This document shows, one piece after another, positions 38,561 through 45,654 of a stretch of DNA of 64,000 nt. Every line of letters starts with the position of its first letter. The first letter of the stretch is position 1. The notes under the pieces were generated by a model. It was not told the DNA's origin, did no database searches, and worked only from the letters and a program-made list of their open reading frames with translations. The position numbers and the translations under genes are program-made. Source of the DNA: Paenibacillus sp. FSL A5-0031 (GTDB lineage: Bacteria > Bacillota > Bacilli > Paenibacillales > Paenibacillaceae); NCBI RefSeq assembly GCF_001956295.1, contig NZ_MRTD01000005.1, forward strand, positions 358,293 to 422,292, in the 5' to 3' direction.

Positions 38561-39718
38561 ATGAAACACTCGAAAGCGGTAACGCTTATAAGCCGAATCT
38601 ACCAAAACCAACATCCGTTATTTGATTCCGAGGAGACGGCTAAAGCAGCAATTGACGATATCGATATTTTCCAAGTCGCTCCCCAAGTTTATTATTTATT
38701 GAAGAGCAGCGGCTTATTAGAAGCCGTGCCTTCCGAGCACCGAAGCAGGCTTAAATCGGGAGTGGATGCTGTTTTGTTTCAAAACATGCTGATCCGCTCC
38801 GAGATGTACAAGCTTCTTGATGCGTTTGAGCGTTCAGGAATTCAAGTGATCGTGCTGAAAGGCATTCGGTTGTCTGAACGGTTTTTTGGACATTTTTCGG
38901 GCAGGGGAACATCCGATATCGATCTACTTGTGCGTCCAGAAGATTTGGATAAGGCGGTTGCCCTATTGGAGCGCTATGAGTTTATCCGGTATATAGAAGA
39001 CGATGCGGATCATTTCCATATGCTGTTGAATAAATTTTATGCGAATGAGGATTTCCCGCTGCTCGGGGTGGAGCTGCATTGGAATATTTTGCGCGAACAT
39101 GTCTCGGATACGGATATGAGCTGCTTTTGGATGGATGCAGAACCGATTTCTCCCTATCAATTGGTGAAGGAGCTTTCGGCCAAGGACACCTTTTACTACC
39201 TATGCCTTCATGGCTATAACCATAATATGTTATCACTGAAGTATGTTATCGATATTTTGCACGTCCTGAGATGCTGCAGCGCAGAAATAGACTACGGCCA
39301 GCTCTTTGCACAGGCAAAGAGCGATGGGAACTATGCCAAAGTACTAATTGCGCTGACAATTGTCTATGACTTGTTTCCCGAGCTGGATGAAATCAAACCG
39401 CTAAACGTACGGAGACGCTGGCCGCTTTGGAATATCGAACTGATGCGAAATGCCCAATTCGGGATCAGAAACTGGCGATTTTATGGCTTCCATCTGTTTT
39501 CTGCCTTCGTCGCCTATGATTCGGTTAAACAACAGTGGGCGCATCTGCGTTATTTACTGCTGCCGCCAAGAGATTATGCCTTGGACCTATTAAAGTATGC
39601 CAATAGATCAGATGTCCCGGATTCGAATGCGCCGATGGGCAAAATCTATGCCAAAATCTATAAGAGAAGACTACATTTTTGGATTCGAACCATTCGTGCC
39701 AAACAAAAGAAGAATTAA
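38561..39718 (+). CDS. Nucleotidyltransferase family protein (peptide-cassette tailoring type)
   Basis: 385 residues. The nucleotidyltransferase fold motif is clear: VIVLKGIRLSERFF, then GRGTSDIDLLVRP with metal-binding Asp 119 and Asp 121, as in the NTP_transf_5 family; a helical second half follows. ATG comes after GAAGGGAG. Relatives occur in phosphorylated lasso-peptide clusters; in the pseudomycoidin system such a protein adds hexose to a phosphorylated peptide tail after the kinase acts. Here it precedes a small peptide gene, an HPr-kinase-like gene and a PqqD gene, so a peptide-tailoring role is likely, though not shown. The chemistry (nucleotidyl or glycosyl transfer) is open. Confidence 0.75.
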   Translation: MKHSKAVTLISRIYQNQHPLFDSEETAKAAIDDIDIFQVAPQVYYLLKSSGLLEAVPSEHRSRLKSGVDAVLFQNMLIRSEMYKLLDAFERSGIQVIVLKGIRLSERFFGHFSGRGTSDIDLLVRPEDLDKAVALLERYEFIRYIEDDADHFHMLLNKFYANEDFPLLGVELHWNILREHVSDTDMSCFWMDAEPISPYQLVKELSAKDTFYYLCLHGYNHNMLSLKYVIDILHVLRCCSAEIDYGQLFAQAKSDGNYAKVLIALTIVYDLFPELDEIKPLNVRRRWPLWNIELMRNAQFGIRNWRFYGFHLFSAFVAYDSVKQQWAHLRYLLLPPRDYALDLLKYANRSDVPDSNAPMGKIYAKIYKRRLHFWIRTIRAKQKKN

Positions 39719-39854
39719 ATCAAATATTCTCGTTTTATATATACAAAAAGCAGGTATTAATACATTTTATCGTAGTATTATTTTACTAAATTTCATAAAT
39801 ATCATTGACTATAACTATAATATGACATAAATTCCTTGAAAGGAGGTGAACGAA

Positions 39855-40001
39855 ATGAAAAAATATGAAGCTCCTAAAGTACTTACGCAGCATACTGTCG
39901 AATTTGGAACAGCAAGACCAAGCGATAAAGTCGGTGGCTACGAATGGTGCCAAAAACGTAATTTTAAACCTATGTTTTGCAGGCATTTTATCGGAGGTTA
40001 A
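39855..40001 (+). CDS. Putative RiPP precursor peptide, 48 residues
   Basis: Unannotated small gene with the best ribosome site of the window (AAAGGAGGTGA, 6 bases before ATG). It starts MKKYEAPKVLTQHTVEFGTA: the Tyr-x-x-Pro motif at residues 4-7 is the element that PqqD-type recognition domains bind in lasso-peptide leaders, and it is followed by the Phe-x-Thr often seen at leader ends. The second half (residues 21-48) holds GGYEWC, NFKPMFC and a terminal FIGG: two Cys (32, 42), several aromatics, basic residues and one Ser (23). No Asp/Glu stands at position 7-9 after a leader Thr in an obvious way, and there is no C-terminal Ser, unlike paeninodin. It sits between the nucleotidyltransferase and kinase genes, followed by an attenuator. 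TATAAT at 39816-39821 may be its -10. Confidence 0.72.
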   Translation: MKKYEAPKVLTQHTVEFGTARPSDKVGGYEWCQKRNFKPMFCRHFIGG

Positions 40002-40034
40002 CTAGAAAGCAATGATAGATTTTATCTGAGAAGC

Positions 40035-40064
40035 GGAGCTAACGATCGAGTTTGCTCCCTTTTT
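40035..40064 (+). terminator. Attenuator between precursor and modification genes
   Basis: Stem GGAGC-t-AAC/GTT-t-GCTCC (8 pairs around one T-T mismatch, loop of 6), followed by CTTTTT. It lies 34 bases after the precursor stop and 39 before the kinase gene. Partial termination here would give much more peptide mRNA than enzyme mRNA, as is common in peptide-natural-product operons. Confidence 0.75.
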
Positions 40065-40102
40065 ATTCTCAGGTATAACTTCTGAAGAACGGGCGGTGCA
40101 TA

Positions 40103-40897
40103 ATGACGTACACATTGCATACACAGGTCGGCAGGAGTTCGATCGATTTTCAAATTCAAACTACCTTTTTATATGATGAATTGACCGCGCGTTTTCGTTC
40201 CTTTGAAGCAAGCAGAAATCTTGAAGCGCCTGACATTCAGGTGGAGGTCTATGACTTTTACGGGAAACCTTTCGACGACGGTCCTGTCGAGATTCAAGAG
40301 AACGGCGGCGAATATGTCTATATCCGTGCGGACTATAAGCTGGTGACAACACCTGATTACAGCCAGGCAAAAATTTATGTTCACGATGACCTTGCACTCA
40401 AGCACGCCTTAATCAATCTCTACAGCGCCTGGCTGATCCATCGGCGTGCAGGGCTGCTCATCCATTCGTCATGCGTGGTGGAGGATGACCGCGCTTGGAT
40501 GTTCGCCGGGCCATCAGGAGCAGGCAAGTCGACGGTAGCTGATCTTTCCGTTCCCCGTCCTATTCTTTCCGATGAGGCTACGCTCCTATTGTTTGAGCCG
40601 GATGGTTCGATTACAATCCACGATTCCCCATTTCGGAGTGAAATGGAAGAAGCATGCGAGCTACCAAGCAGTCCCTTGGCAGGCATTCATTTTCTGATCC
40701 AATCGCAGGATGTAAGGCGGGTAGGTATCCGCAAAGGCGACGCGCTGATTTCACTTCTGGATAAGGTTTTTTATTGGGAGCATAACAAGCAGGAAACGGC
40801 AAAGATGATTGCGCTTTGCAAGCAGGCGGTAGAAGGCGTACCGGCTTATGAACTATATTTTCAGAAAAACGATACCTTTTGGGGAGTGATATCATGA
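40103..40897 (+). CDS. HPr-kinase-like protein (peptide kinase candidate)
   Basis: 264 residues. P-loop AGPSGAGKST with Lys 142, then ILSDEATLL resembling the HPrK second motif, preceded by an N-terminal region of about 130 residues. It lacks the full HPr-kinase signature and is shorter, like the lasso-peptide kinases (PadeC/ThcoK type) that phosphorylate a precursor peptide. In paeninodin-type loci the target is the C-terminal Ser; the local peptide lacks one, so the target must be another residue (Ser 23, or a Thr) or a different molecule. It overlaps the PqqD-like gene by 4 bases (ATGA). Confidence 0.8.
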   Translation: MTYTLHTQVGRSSIDFQIQTTFLYDELTARFRSFEASRNLEAPDIQVEVYDFYGKPFDDGPVEIQENGGEYVYIRADYKLVTTPDYSQAKIYVHDDLALKHALINLYSAWLIHRRAGLLIHSSCVVEDDRAWMFAGPSGAGKSTVADLSVPRPILSDEATLLLFEPDGSITIHDSPFRSEMEEACELPSSPLAGIHFLIQSQDVRRVGIRKGDALISLLDKVFYWEHNKQETAKMIALCKQAVEGVPAYELYFQKNDTFWGVIS

Positions 40898-41172
40898 CGA
40901 TACTGGCAGACCAAACACTGCTGAGACGGGAAAATATCGAGACGGCTGAGCTGGATGGCGAGTGGCTGCTGCTGAACATCGACACCCACGCCATCACGAA
41001 AGTGAACGAGCTTGGAGGTTATATTTGGTCGATTCTTCCCGAATTTCCAACTGTCGCGGAGCTGGCCAAAAAAGTACATACCGAATACGGCGTTGAGATG
41101 GAAGTTGTCCTCGATGACGTTCAGGCGTTTGTTGAAATGCTGATTGAGGCCGGACTGCTAATAAATGCATGA
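40894..41172 (+). CDS. PqqD-family peptide-recognition protein
   Basis: 92 residues from ATG 40894, with GGGGAG just upstream. It has the PqqD/RRE fold pattern: short beta strands (EWLLLNIDTHAITKVNELGGYIW) and then a winged-helix (TVAELAKKV, VLDDVQAFVEMLIEAGLL). In lasso-peptide and other RiPP systems such stand-alone proteins (B1) bind the leader and present the peptide to modifying enzymes. The Tyr-x-x-Pro motif in the peptide encoded at 39855 is the expected ligand. It is coupled to genes on both sides by overlaps. Confidence 0.85.
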   Translation: MTILADQTLLRRENIETAELDGEWLLLNIDTHAITKVNELGGYIWSILPEFPTVAELAKKVHTEYGVEMEVVLDDVQAFVEMLIEAGLLINA

Positions 41173-41608
41173 TTTGACGCAAGTTATGTCAGCAGTAATC
41201 CAGCGAACCGGAAAGATCGAGCTGCCCTCTGCGGGTATCAGCATGTATCCCTTGATCAAGGAAGGAAACGTAAGCACTTTCTTGTCCATGCAACGGGAAG
41301 AATTGAAACTTGGCGATATATGTTTATTTGTTACGGACCAAGGTGCGTTGATCGGACACCGGCTGTACGCCGTAAAGCAGGACGGCTCAAAGGAATTATT
41401 TATCTTCAAGGGAGATACATGCTATGAGCCGGATGATCCCGTACCGTTCACAAGCATTCTGGGACGATGGTCCGGCGTTCGCCGTAACAACCATTTTCAA
41501 GCTGCGAATCATTGGAGATCCATGCTGCTTGCTGTACTGGCTTTGCGTGTACCTAAATGGCACAAAGTGATTCGATGGTGCGCAGTAAAAAACGAGCGTT
41601 CTATGTAA
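41165..41608 (+). CDS. S24/S26-like peptidase (SipW-like, Ser-His type)
   Basis: 147 residues. GISMYPLI carries the putative nucleophile Ser 26 in the SxxMxPxI setting of signal-peptidase-like proteins; LIGHRLYAV supplies His 65-Arg 66, as in the Ser-His (SipW/archaeal) subgroup, and FKGDTCYEPDDPVP matches the following conserved box. There is no N-terminal membrane segment and only a weak hydrophobic stretch late (residues 118-126), so it may be cytoplasmic or peripheral. It overlaps the PqqD-like gene by 8 bases. Its most economical role is removal of the peptide leader, replacing the B2 protease of lasso systems. This is inference. Confidence 0.7.
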   Translation: MHDLTQVMSAVIQRTGKIELPSAGISMYPLIKEGNVSTFLSMQREELKLGDICLFVTDQGALIGHRLYAVKQDGSKELFIFKGDTCYEPDDPVPFTSILGRWSGVRRNNHFQAANHWRSMLLAVLALRVPKWHKVIRWCAVKNERSM

Positions 41609-41624
41609 CTGCCGGAGAGTGGCA

Positions 41625-43880
41625 TTGACAAAGGAGTATTTTAAATTGAAAACGGAGAATGCGAAGCGGGAAGCTGGTAAACTTGTTAACGGCGTCGCAG
41701 TCGAACAACAGGATACGGAGAATCCATGGCTCCGTTTAAGGGCGGATGTGGATTTCACCCTACGACGATTTAGGCATTACGAGGTTTTTTTCAAGACTTT
41801 AACCATGGAAATGGTGGACGGGCAAGGGAAAACCATCATGACCTTCCATAAGAATAACATGATCGATGTATCCGTTCGCGAGGCTTTCGGCGGAGCATCG
41901 TTTTTTATTATAACCGGTGATGGCGAGATAGAAGCTGCGAGATTCTCACTTCCGTACATCGAGCCTTTCCGACAGGCTATTCCCGCGATAAGGAACTGGT
42001 TGGCGGAAGGGGACGAAACTGGAGGTCTTACCCTCCCAGCTCTAGAAGAAAGTACGGAAACGTATAGATGCTCAAAATGCGACAAAACCGTCTCTCCCGG
42101 AACAAGCAAGTGTTTAAATTGCAGCAGCAAATGGTCCATGCTGCGCAGGTTGGCGGCTTATTGTACCCCGTACCGAAGCCCCATGCTGGTAAGTGCGCTG
42201 CTGCTTGTTTTATCCGTATTTATTGAAGTGATCCCACCCTATTTGATCAAAATGATTGTGGATGAAGTGGCCAAACCGTCTGGAAGCTTGAATATGCTTT
42301 TTGCCTTGGCAAGCGGTTTGGCCCTTGTACAGGTGTTATCTGCGGCGATGCAAGTCATTCGAAGCTACCTTGGCGTTCGAATAGGCGGGAAACTGGTAGG
42401 GGAGATCCGCCGGGATATGTTCGGCGCTTTGATGAAGCTTTCGATGCGCTTCTTCGATCACCGCCAGGTCTCTCAATTTATCGGCCGCATCCAGGATGAT
42501 ACCGATGAATTAAAAGAGTTTTTGACGAACGGCATGGTGTATCTAATCACGCAGATGCTGCTGGCCGTAGGCATCTTGTTTATGCTATTCCATCTGAATT
42601 GGCAGCTGGCAGCGATGATTCTGATCCCGACTCCATTCTTGTTTGCCGGATTCTATTGGCTGTGGAAGAGGCTGAGCTCACTTTGGTATTCGCAATGGCA
42701 ATCCGCTTTGCATGTCAACAATGTGATTGGCGAAGCGCTACAAGGCATTCGAGTCATTAAAGCCTTTGCGCAGGAAAATGCCGAGAAAAACCGTTTTGAC
42801 AAGGTGAATAATCAATGGATCAATCGCACGATTTCCTTAGGCAATCTTTGGCTTGGCGTATCTCCGATTTTTACGGTACTGACGGCTGTGTTCGGCATCG
42901 CTGTTTGGTATTTGGGAGGACGTTCGGTCATGTCCGGCACCATGTCTATTGGAACATTGACCGCCTTTACGACCTATTTGCTCATGTTCTTCGGGCCTGT
43001 TCAAGCCTCCGGGCAGCTATTAAGCTGGCTTAACCGCTCGCTTGGCTCGGCCGAACGGATTCTCGAAATCATCGATGCCAAGGTTGATGTCCCTGATAAA
43101 CGGGATGCGGTGGAGCTTTCTTCCGTTTCTGGCGAGATCCGCTTTCATGGTGTACGATACGGGTATGAAGTAAAACGACCGGTGCTAAAAGATATTAACC
43201 TCACCATACGTCCCGGTGAAATGATCGGGCTGGTTGGCCGCTCCGGTGCAGGGAAAACGACTCTCATAAACATGATTTGTCGATTTTATGACCCGAATGC
43301 CGGAAGCGTTGCGCTTGACGGGCACGACTTGAGAGATATCCGGCAGGAGAGTCTCCGGAAGCATATTGGCGTCGTGCTTCAGGAAACGTTTTTGTTCGAT
43401 GGTACGATTGCTGAGAACATAGCCTACGGCCGTCCGGATAGTCCGCCGGAGACCATTATCGCAGCTGCCCATGCCGCGAATGCCCATGATTTTATTTGTC
43501 GTCTGCCGGAAGGCTACGATACGCGCGTCGGGGAACGCGGACACCGCTTATCTGGCGGGGAGAAACAGCGTATCGCAATTGCGAGAGCGCTGCTGCTTGA
43601 TCCGGAGATTTTGATCTTAGATGAAGCGACGGCATCTGTTGATACGGAGACGGAACGGCTCATTCAAGAAGCGTTAAGCCGCTTAATCCGGGGAAGAACC
43701 ACCATCGCGATTGCCCATCGCTTATCCACTTTACGTCATGCAGACAGGCTTGTAGTCCTCGACCAAGGCCGCATTATTGAAATGGGGACGCATGAAGAGC
43801 TTTACGCGAAACAAATGCATTATTATCGTTTGGTCGAATCGCAAAAACAAACAGCGAAAATACCATCGGAGGTCGGATAA
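41625..43880 (+). CDS. ABC exporter (permease-ATPase fusion) with N-terminal domain and zinc ribbon
   Basis: About 751 residues from TTG 41625 (GGAG 7 bases upstream); GTG 41619 and TTG 41646 are alternatives. Residues 1-140 form an extra, beta-rich domain; a CxxC-x10-CxxC zinc ribbon follows (Cys 149, 152, 163, 166). Then six membrane helices of a type IV exporter (about 175-480) and an ATPase domain with Walker A GRSGAGKTT (Lys 544), signature LSGGEKQRIAIARALL and Walker B ILILDEATASVD. It has no C39 peptidase domain. The N-terminal extension, together with the DUF1854 partner gene, matches the ABC type annotated as cyanophycin-metabolism-associated. Here it probably exports the modified peptide. 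Confidence 0.85.
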   Translation: MTKEYFKLKTENAKREAGKLVNGVAVEQQDTENPWLRLRADVDFTLRRFRHYEVFFKTLTMEMVDGQGKTIMTFHKNNMIDVSVREAFGGASFFIITGDGEIEAARFSLPYIEPFRQAIPAIRNWLAEGDETGGLTLPALEESTETYRCSKCDKTVSPGTSKCLNCSSKWSMLRRLAAYCTPYRSPMLVSALLLVLSVFIEVIPPYLIKMIVDEVAKPSGSLNMLFALASGLALVQVLSAAMQVIRSYLGVRIGGKLVGEIRRDMFGALMKLSMRFFDHRQVSQFIGRIQDDTDELKEFLTNGMVYLITQMLLAVGILFMLFHLNWQLAAMILIPTPFLFAGFYWLWKRLSSLWYSQWQSALHVNNVIGEALQGIRVIKAFAQENAEKNRFDKVNNQWINRTISLGNLWLGVSPIFTVLTAVFGIAVWYLGGRSVMSGTMSIGTLTAFTTYLLMFFGPVQASGQLLSWLNRSLGSAERILEIIDAKVDVPDKRDAVELSSVSGEIRFHGVRYGYEVKRPVLKDINLTIRPGEMIGLVGRSGAGKTTLINMICRFYDPNAGSVALDGHDLRDIRQESLRKHIGVVLQETFLFDGTIAENIAYGRPDSPPETIIAAAHAANAHDFICRLPEGYDTRVGERGHRLSGGEKQRIAIARALLLDPEILILDEATASVDTETERLIQEALSRLIRGRTTIAIAHRLSTLRHADRLVVLDQGRIIEMGTHEELYAKQMHYYRLVESQKQTAKIPSEVG

Positions 43881-43881
43881 G

Positions 43882-44379
43882 ATGAACCCGTTATTCTTTT
43901 TAAGCCGCTCTGAGCCGAGTCAAATCCGTTTGTTCCGATCTTCTGACGGTATTTTGCATTTGGAGCAGGAAGGTAAAGGTTTTGCCCGCGTAACACTTAT
44001 TCGCAGTTTTCCATATACACTGCCCGACAGGTTCATCTCGGTTCGCTCGGCGGAAGGGCGTGAAATTGCAATGATACAGGATGTGAAGCTTCTCGCGGAA
44101 GATAGCTTTCAGGCGGTACAAGAAGAGCTTGACCGAAGTTATATGATTCCTGTCATTACACAAATCCTGACCGTTAGAAAAAGAGGCAGCGAGTGGTATT
44201 TGCAGGTCGATACGAATTATGGCCCGGCAGCATTGGTCATGGATAACCTTCATGAAAATATCCAACCCGTAACGGAAAGCCGCTGGATGGTAACGGACAA
44301 TGAAGGACGCCGCTTCGAGCTGTCCGATCCGGAGCTGATGGATGCCCGAAGCCGTGAATATTGGAAGAAGCTGATCTGA
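43882..44379 (+). CDS. DUF1854 family protein
   Basis: 165 residues from ATG 43882, one base after the exporter stop, with GGAGG upstream; the open frame extends further 5' into the exporter gene but that part is not real. It shows DUF1854 features: GFARVTLIRSFPYTLPDRFISVR, EIAMIQDV, LDRSYMIPVITQI and the end SDPELMDARSREYWKKLI. DUF1854 genes usually accompany the ABC exporter type encoded just upstream; the molecular role is unknown, perhaps an accessory to the transporter. Confidence 0.8.
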   Translation: MNPLFFLSRSEPSQIRLFRSSDGILHLEQEGKGFARVTLIRSFPYTLPDRFISVRSAEGREIAMIQDVKLLAEDSFQAVQEELDRSYMIPVITQILTVRKRGSEWYLQVDTNYGPAALVMDNLHENIQPVTESRWMVTDNEGRRFELSDPELMDARSREYWKKLI

Positions 44380-44411
44380 TTAACGGTTTGTAAAAGTCAG
44401 GAGGTATTCGT

Positions 44412-44477
44412 TTGGAATACAAAGGGTCATCCGCTTATGAAAACACTGATTTTTTTGTTAACTACCTTATCAAATAA
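44412..44477 (+). pseudogene. Truncated start of a class I methyltransferase-like gene
   Basis: AGGAGGT sits 6 bases before TTG 44412; the 21-codon frame reads MEYKGSSAYENTDFFVNYL and then IK-stop. The start (YKG, AYxNxDFFxxYL) resembles the N-terminus of a Bacillota SAM-dependent methyltransferase group. The frame ends inside repeat copy B, so the rest was lost. Assignment rests on 19 residues and is tentative. Confidence 0.4.
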
Positions 44478-44560
44478 CAATAAATATGAAAAACATACTT
44501 TTAGATTTGAGAATTGGTCGTAGTTGTCAGAGCAAGAGTGGGGTTCAGTCGGATGCTGAA
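44467..44560 (+). repeat. Degenerate repeat element, copy B
   Basis: 27 bases (44467-44493) identical to 37412-37438, then about 70 bases of diverged similarity. Direct orientation, 7,055 bases from copy A. It interrupts the methyltransferase-like frame. The end is approximate. Confidence 0.65.
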
Positions 44561-44685
44561 GGTATTTCTTTGGAATTCCTGCAGCGATTGGTTTGAACAG
44601 TTGAATCGGCCATTCTTTATATGAATTGCAACTATCGTTAATGATTATAAATACATAAAGTAGCTTCTTTTCGAATCGGTGCTGC

Positions 44686-45654
44686 TTATGTTAAGTAAAT
44701 AGCAACATTCTCCGGTGTACGTCCCTCAGGCTCATGCTTAGGCTGCTCTGACAGCACCGTTCCATCCTCTAAGTGCAGCCAAGTATCGAAGCTTCGTTCT
44801 CCTTCTTTCAAGGAAATGACCCTCGCTCCTGTTAAAAAGGGCCGATCCAGGTATGCGTTTCGGGTCGTGCGGCCATAGCAAAGACGGATGCCATGCCAAT
44901 CGCCCCAGAAATCGTGGCCGTGGTCATGGCCAGCGAAGGTGCCCATGACATCGCCCATCTCGATCATAGCTGCGAAGAAGCCGGAATTCACCCAAGGCGC
45001 GCAGCAGAAGGGAGCATTACGCTCTCCGTAGCAGACACCGAAGTCCCATACATCGTTATATTCAGGAAGCGGTATGTGAAAAAAGGCGAGGGAGGGCAGT
45101 GGCGTTCCGCCATTGCTTCCGGTAAGGCGATAGGACTCGCGTGTGTACCAATCAATCTGATCACGGCGAATCCAATCATAATAGCCCATTCTGCTATATT
45201 CCAGCGGAGAGTAGCTGCCTGAATCCAGAAAATAAAGGGCTGCGGCCGTTTCGCGCTCTTTACCTTCTACAGTAAGGACATAATTACCGGAGCCATGAAC
45301 GCCAGGTGGGTCAGGCTTAGCATAATTATGCGGGTAGGTTAGCTGCAGCGCATGAAGCTGCTCCCGCGTGACGGTTCCTTCCGTATCGTGGTTGCCGAAC
45401 ACAGCAGCCCAAGGGATGTTCAAGCTCTCAGGCACGGAGCAAGCGCGTCGAAATGCGACTACCGGGTTAGGGTGACCAGCTGAAGCAATGATATCTCCTG
45501 TGTAGACGACCAGATCAGGCTGCTCGTCTTTCAGGATACCTAGCATCATAGCTTCCATCCTTTGTTCTTCCGCTTCGTATGAAGAAAATTCGGGATCTGT
45601 GAATTGCACAATTTTGAAGCTCCCATCTTCTCGAAACCGCAGCGACTTAGCCAT
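44686..45654 (-). CDS. Calcineurin-like phosphoesterase with D-x-E first motif
   Basis: 322 residues from the ATG at 45654; the open frame runs further 5' but that part overlaps the upstream gene. Motifs: VQFTDPEF (Asp 20, Glu 22), VYTGDII, FGNHDTEG, FFHIPLPEY and FAGHDHGHD. The first motif is normally D-x-H; here Glu replaces His. No signal peptide. It is a paralogue of the protein at 53970, with the same length and blocks (SGSGNYV, FLDSGSYS, YDWIRRDQI, SGFFAAMIEMGDVMGTF). It overlaps the phosphatase gene upstream by 8 bases. Likely a cytoplasmic phosphatase for a phosphorylated sugar or alcohol; substrate unknown. Confidence 0.85.
   Translation of the reverse strand: MAKSLRFREDGSFKIVQFTDPEFSSYEAEEQRMEAMMLGILKDEQPDLVVYTGDIIASAGHPNPVVAFRRACSVPESLNIPWAAVFGNHDTEGTVTREQLHALQLTYPHNYAKPDPPGVHGSGNYVLTVEGKERETAAALYFLDSGSYSPLEYSRMGYYDWIRRDQIDWYTRESYRLTGSNGGTPLPSLAFFHIPLPEYNDVWDFGVCYGERNAPFCCAPWVNSGFFAAMIEMGDVMGTFAGHDHGHDFWGDWHGIRLCYGRTTRNAYLDRPFLTGARVISLKEGERSFDTWLHLEDGTVLSEQPKHEPEGRTPENVAIYLT

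Larger units (their letters stand above)
44380..44685. other. Spacer after the peptide cassette
   Basis: 306 bases holding a truncated methyltransferase start (44412-44477) and copy B of the degenerate repeat. No terminator or intact gene was seen. Confidence 0.5.

Noticed and set aside
38389..38625. 78-codon open frame overlapping the nucleotidyltransferase start
   Set aside because: No ribosome site, no recognisable protein character, and it runs into a well-supported gene in another frame.
39805..39821. TTGACT and TATAAT as a promoter for the precursor peptide
   Set aside because: The hexamers are only 5 bases apart. The TATAAT may serve with another, poor -35.
38561..44379. Calling the cassette a lasso-peptide cluster
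   Set aside because: No asparagine-synthetase-like cyclase or transglutaminase-like B2 protease is present, and the peptide lacks a convincing ring acceptor and C-terminal Ser.
41625..44379. Cyanophycin metabolism
   Set aside because: Only the exporter and DUF1854 types recall it; no cyanophycin synthetase or cyanophycinase is present.
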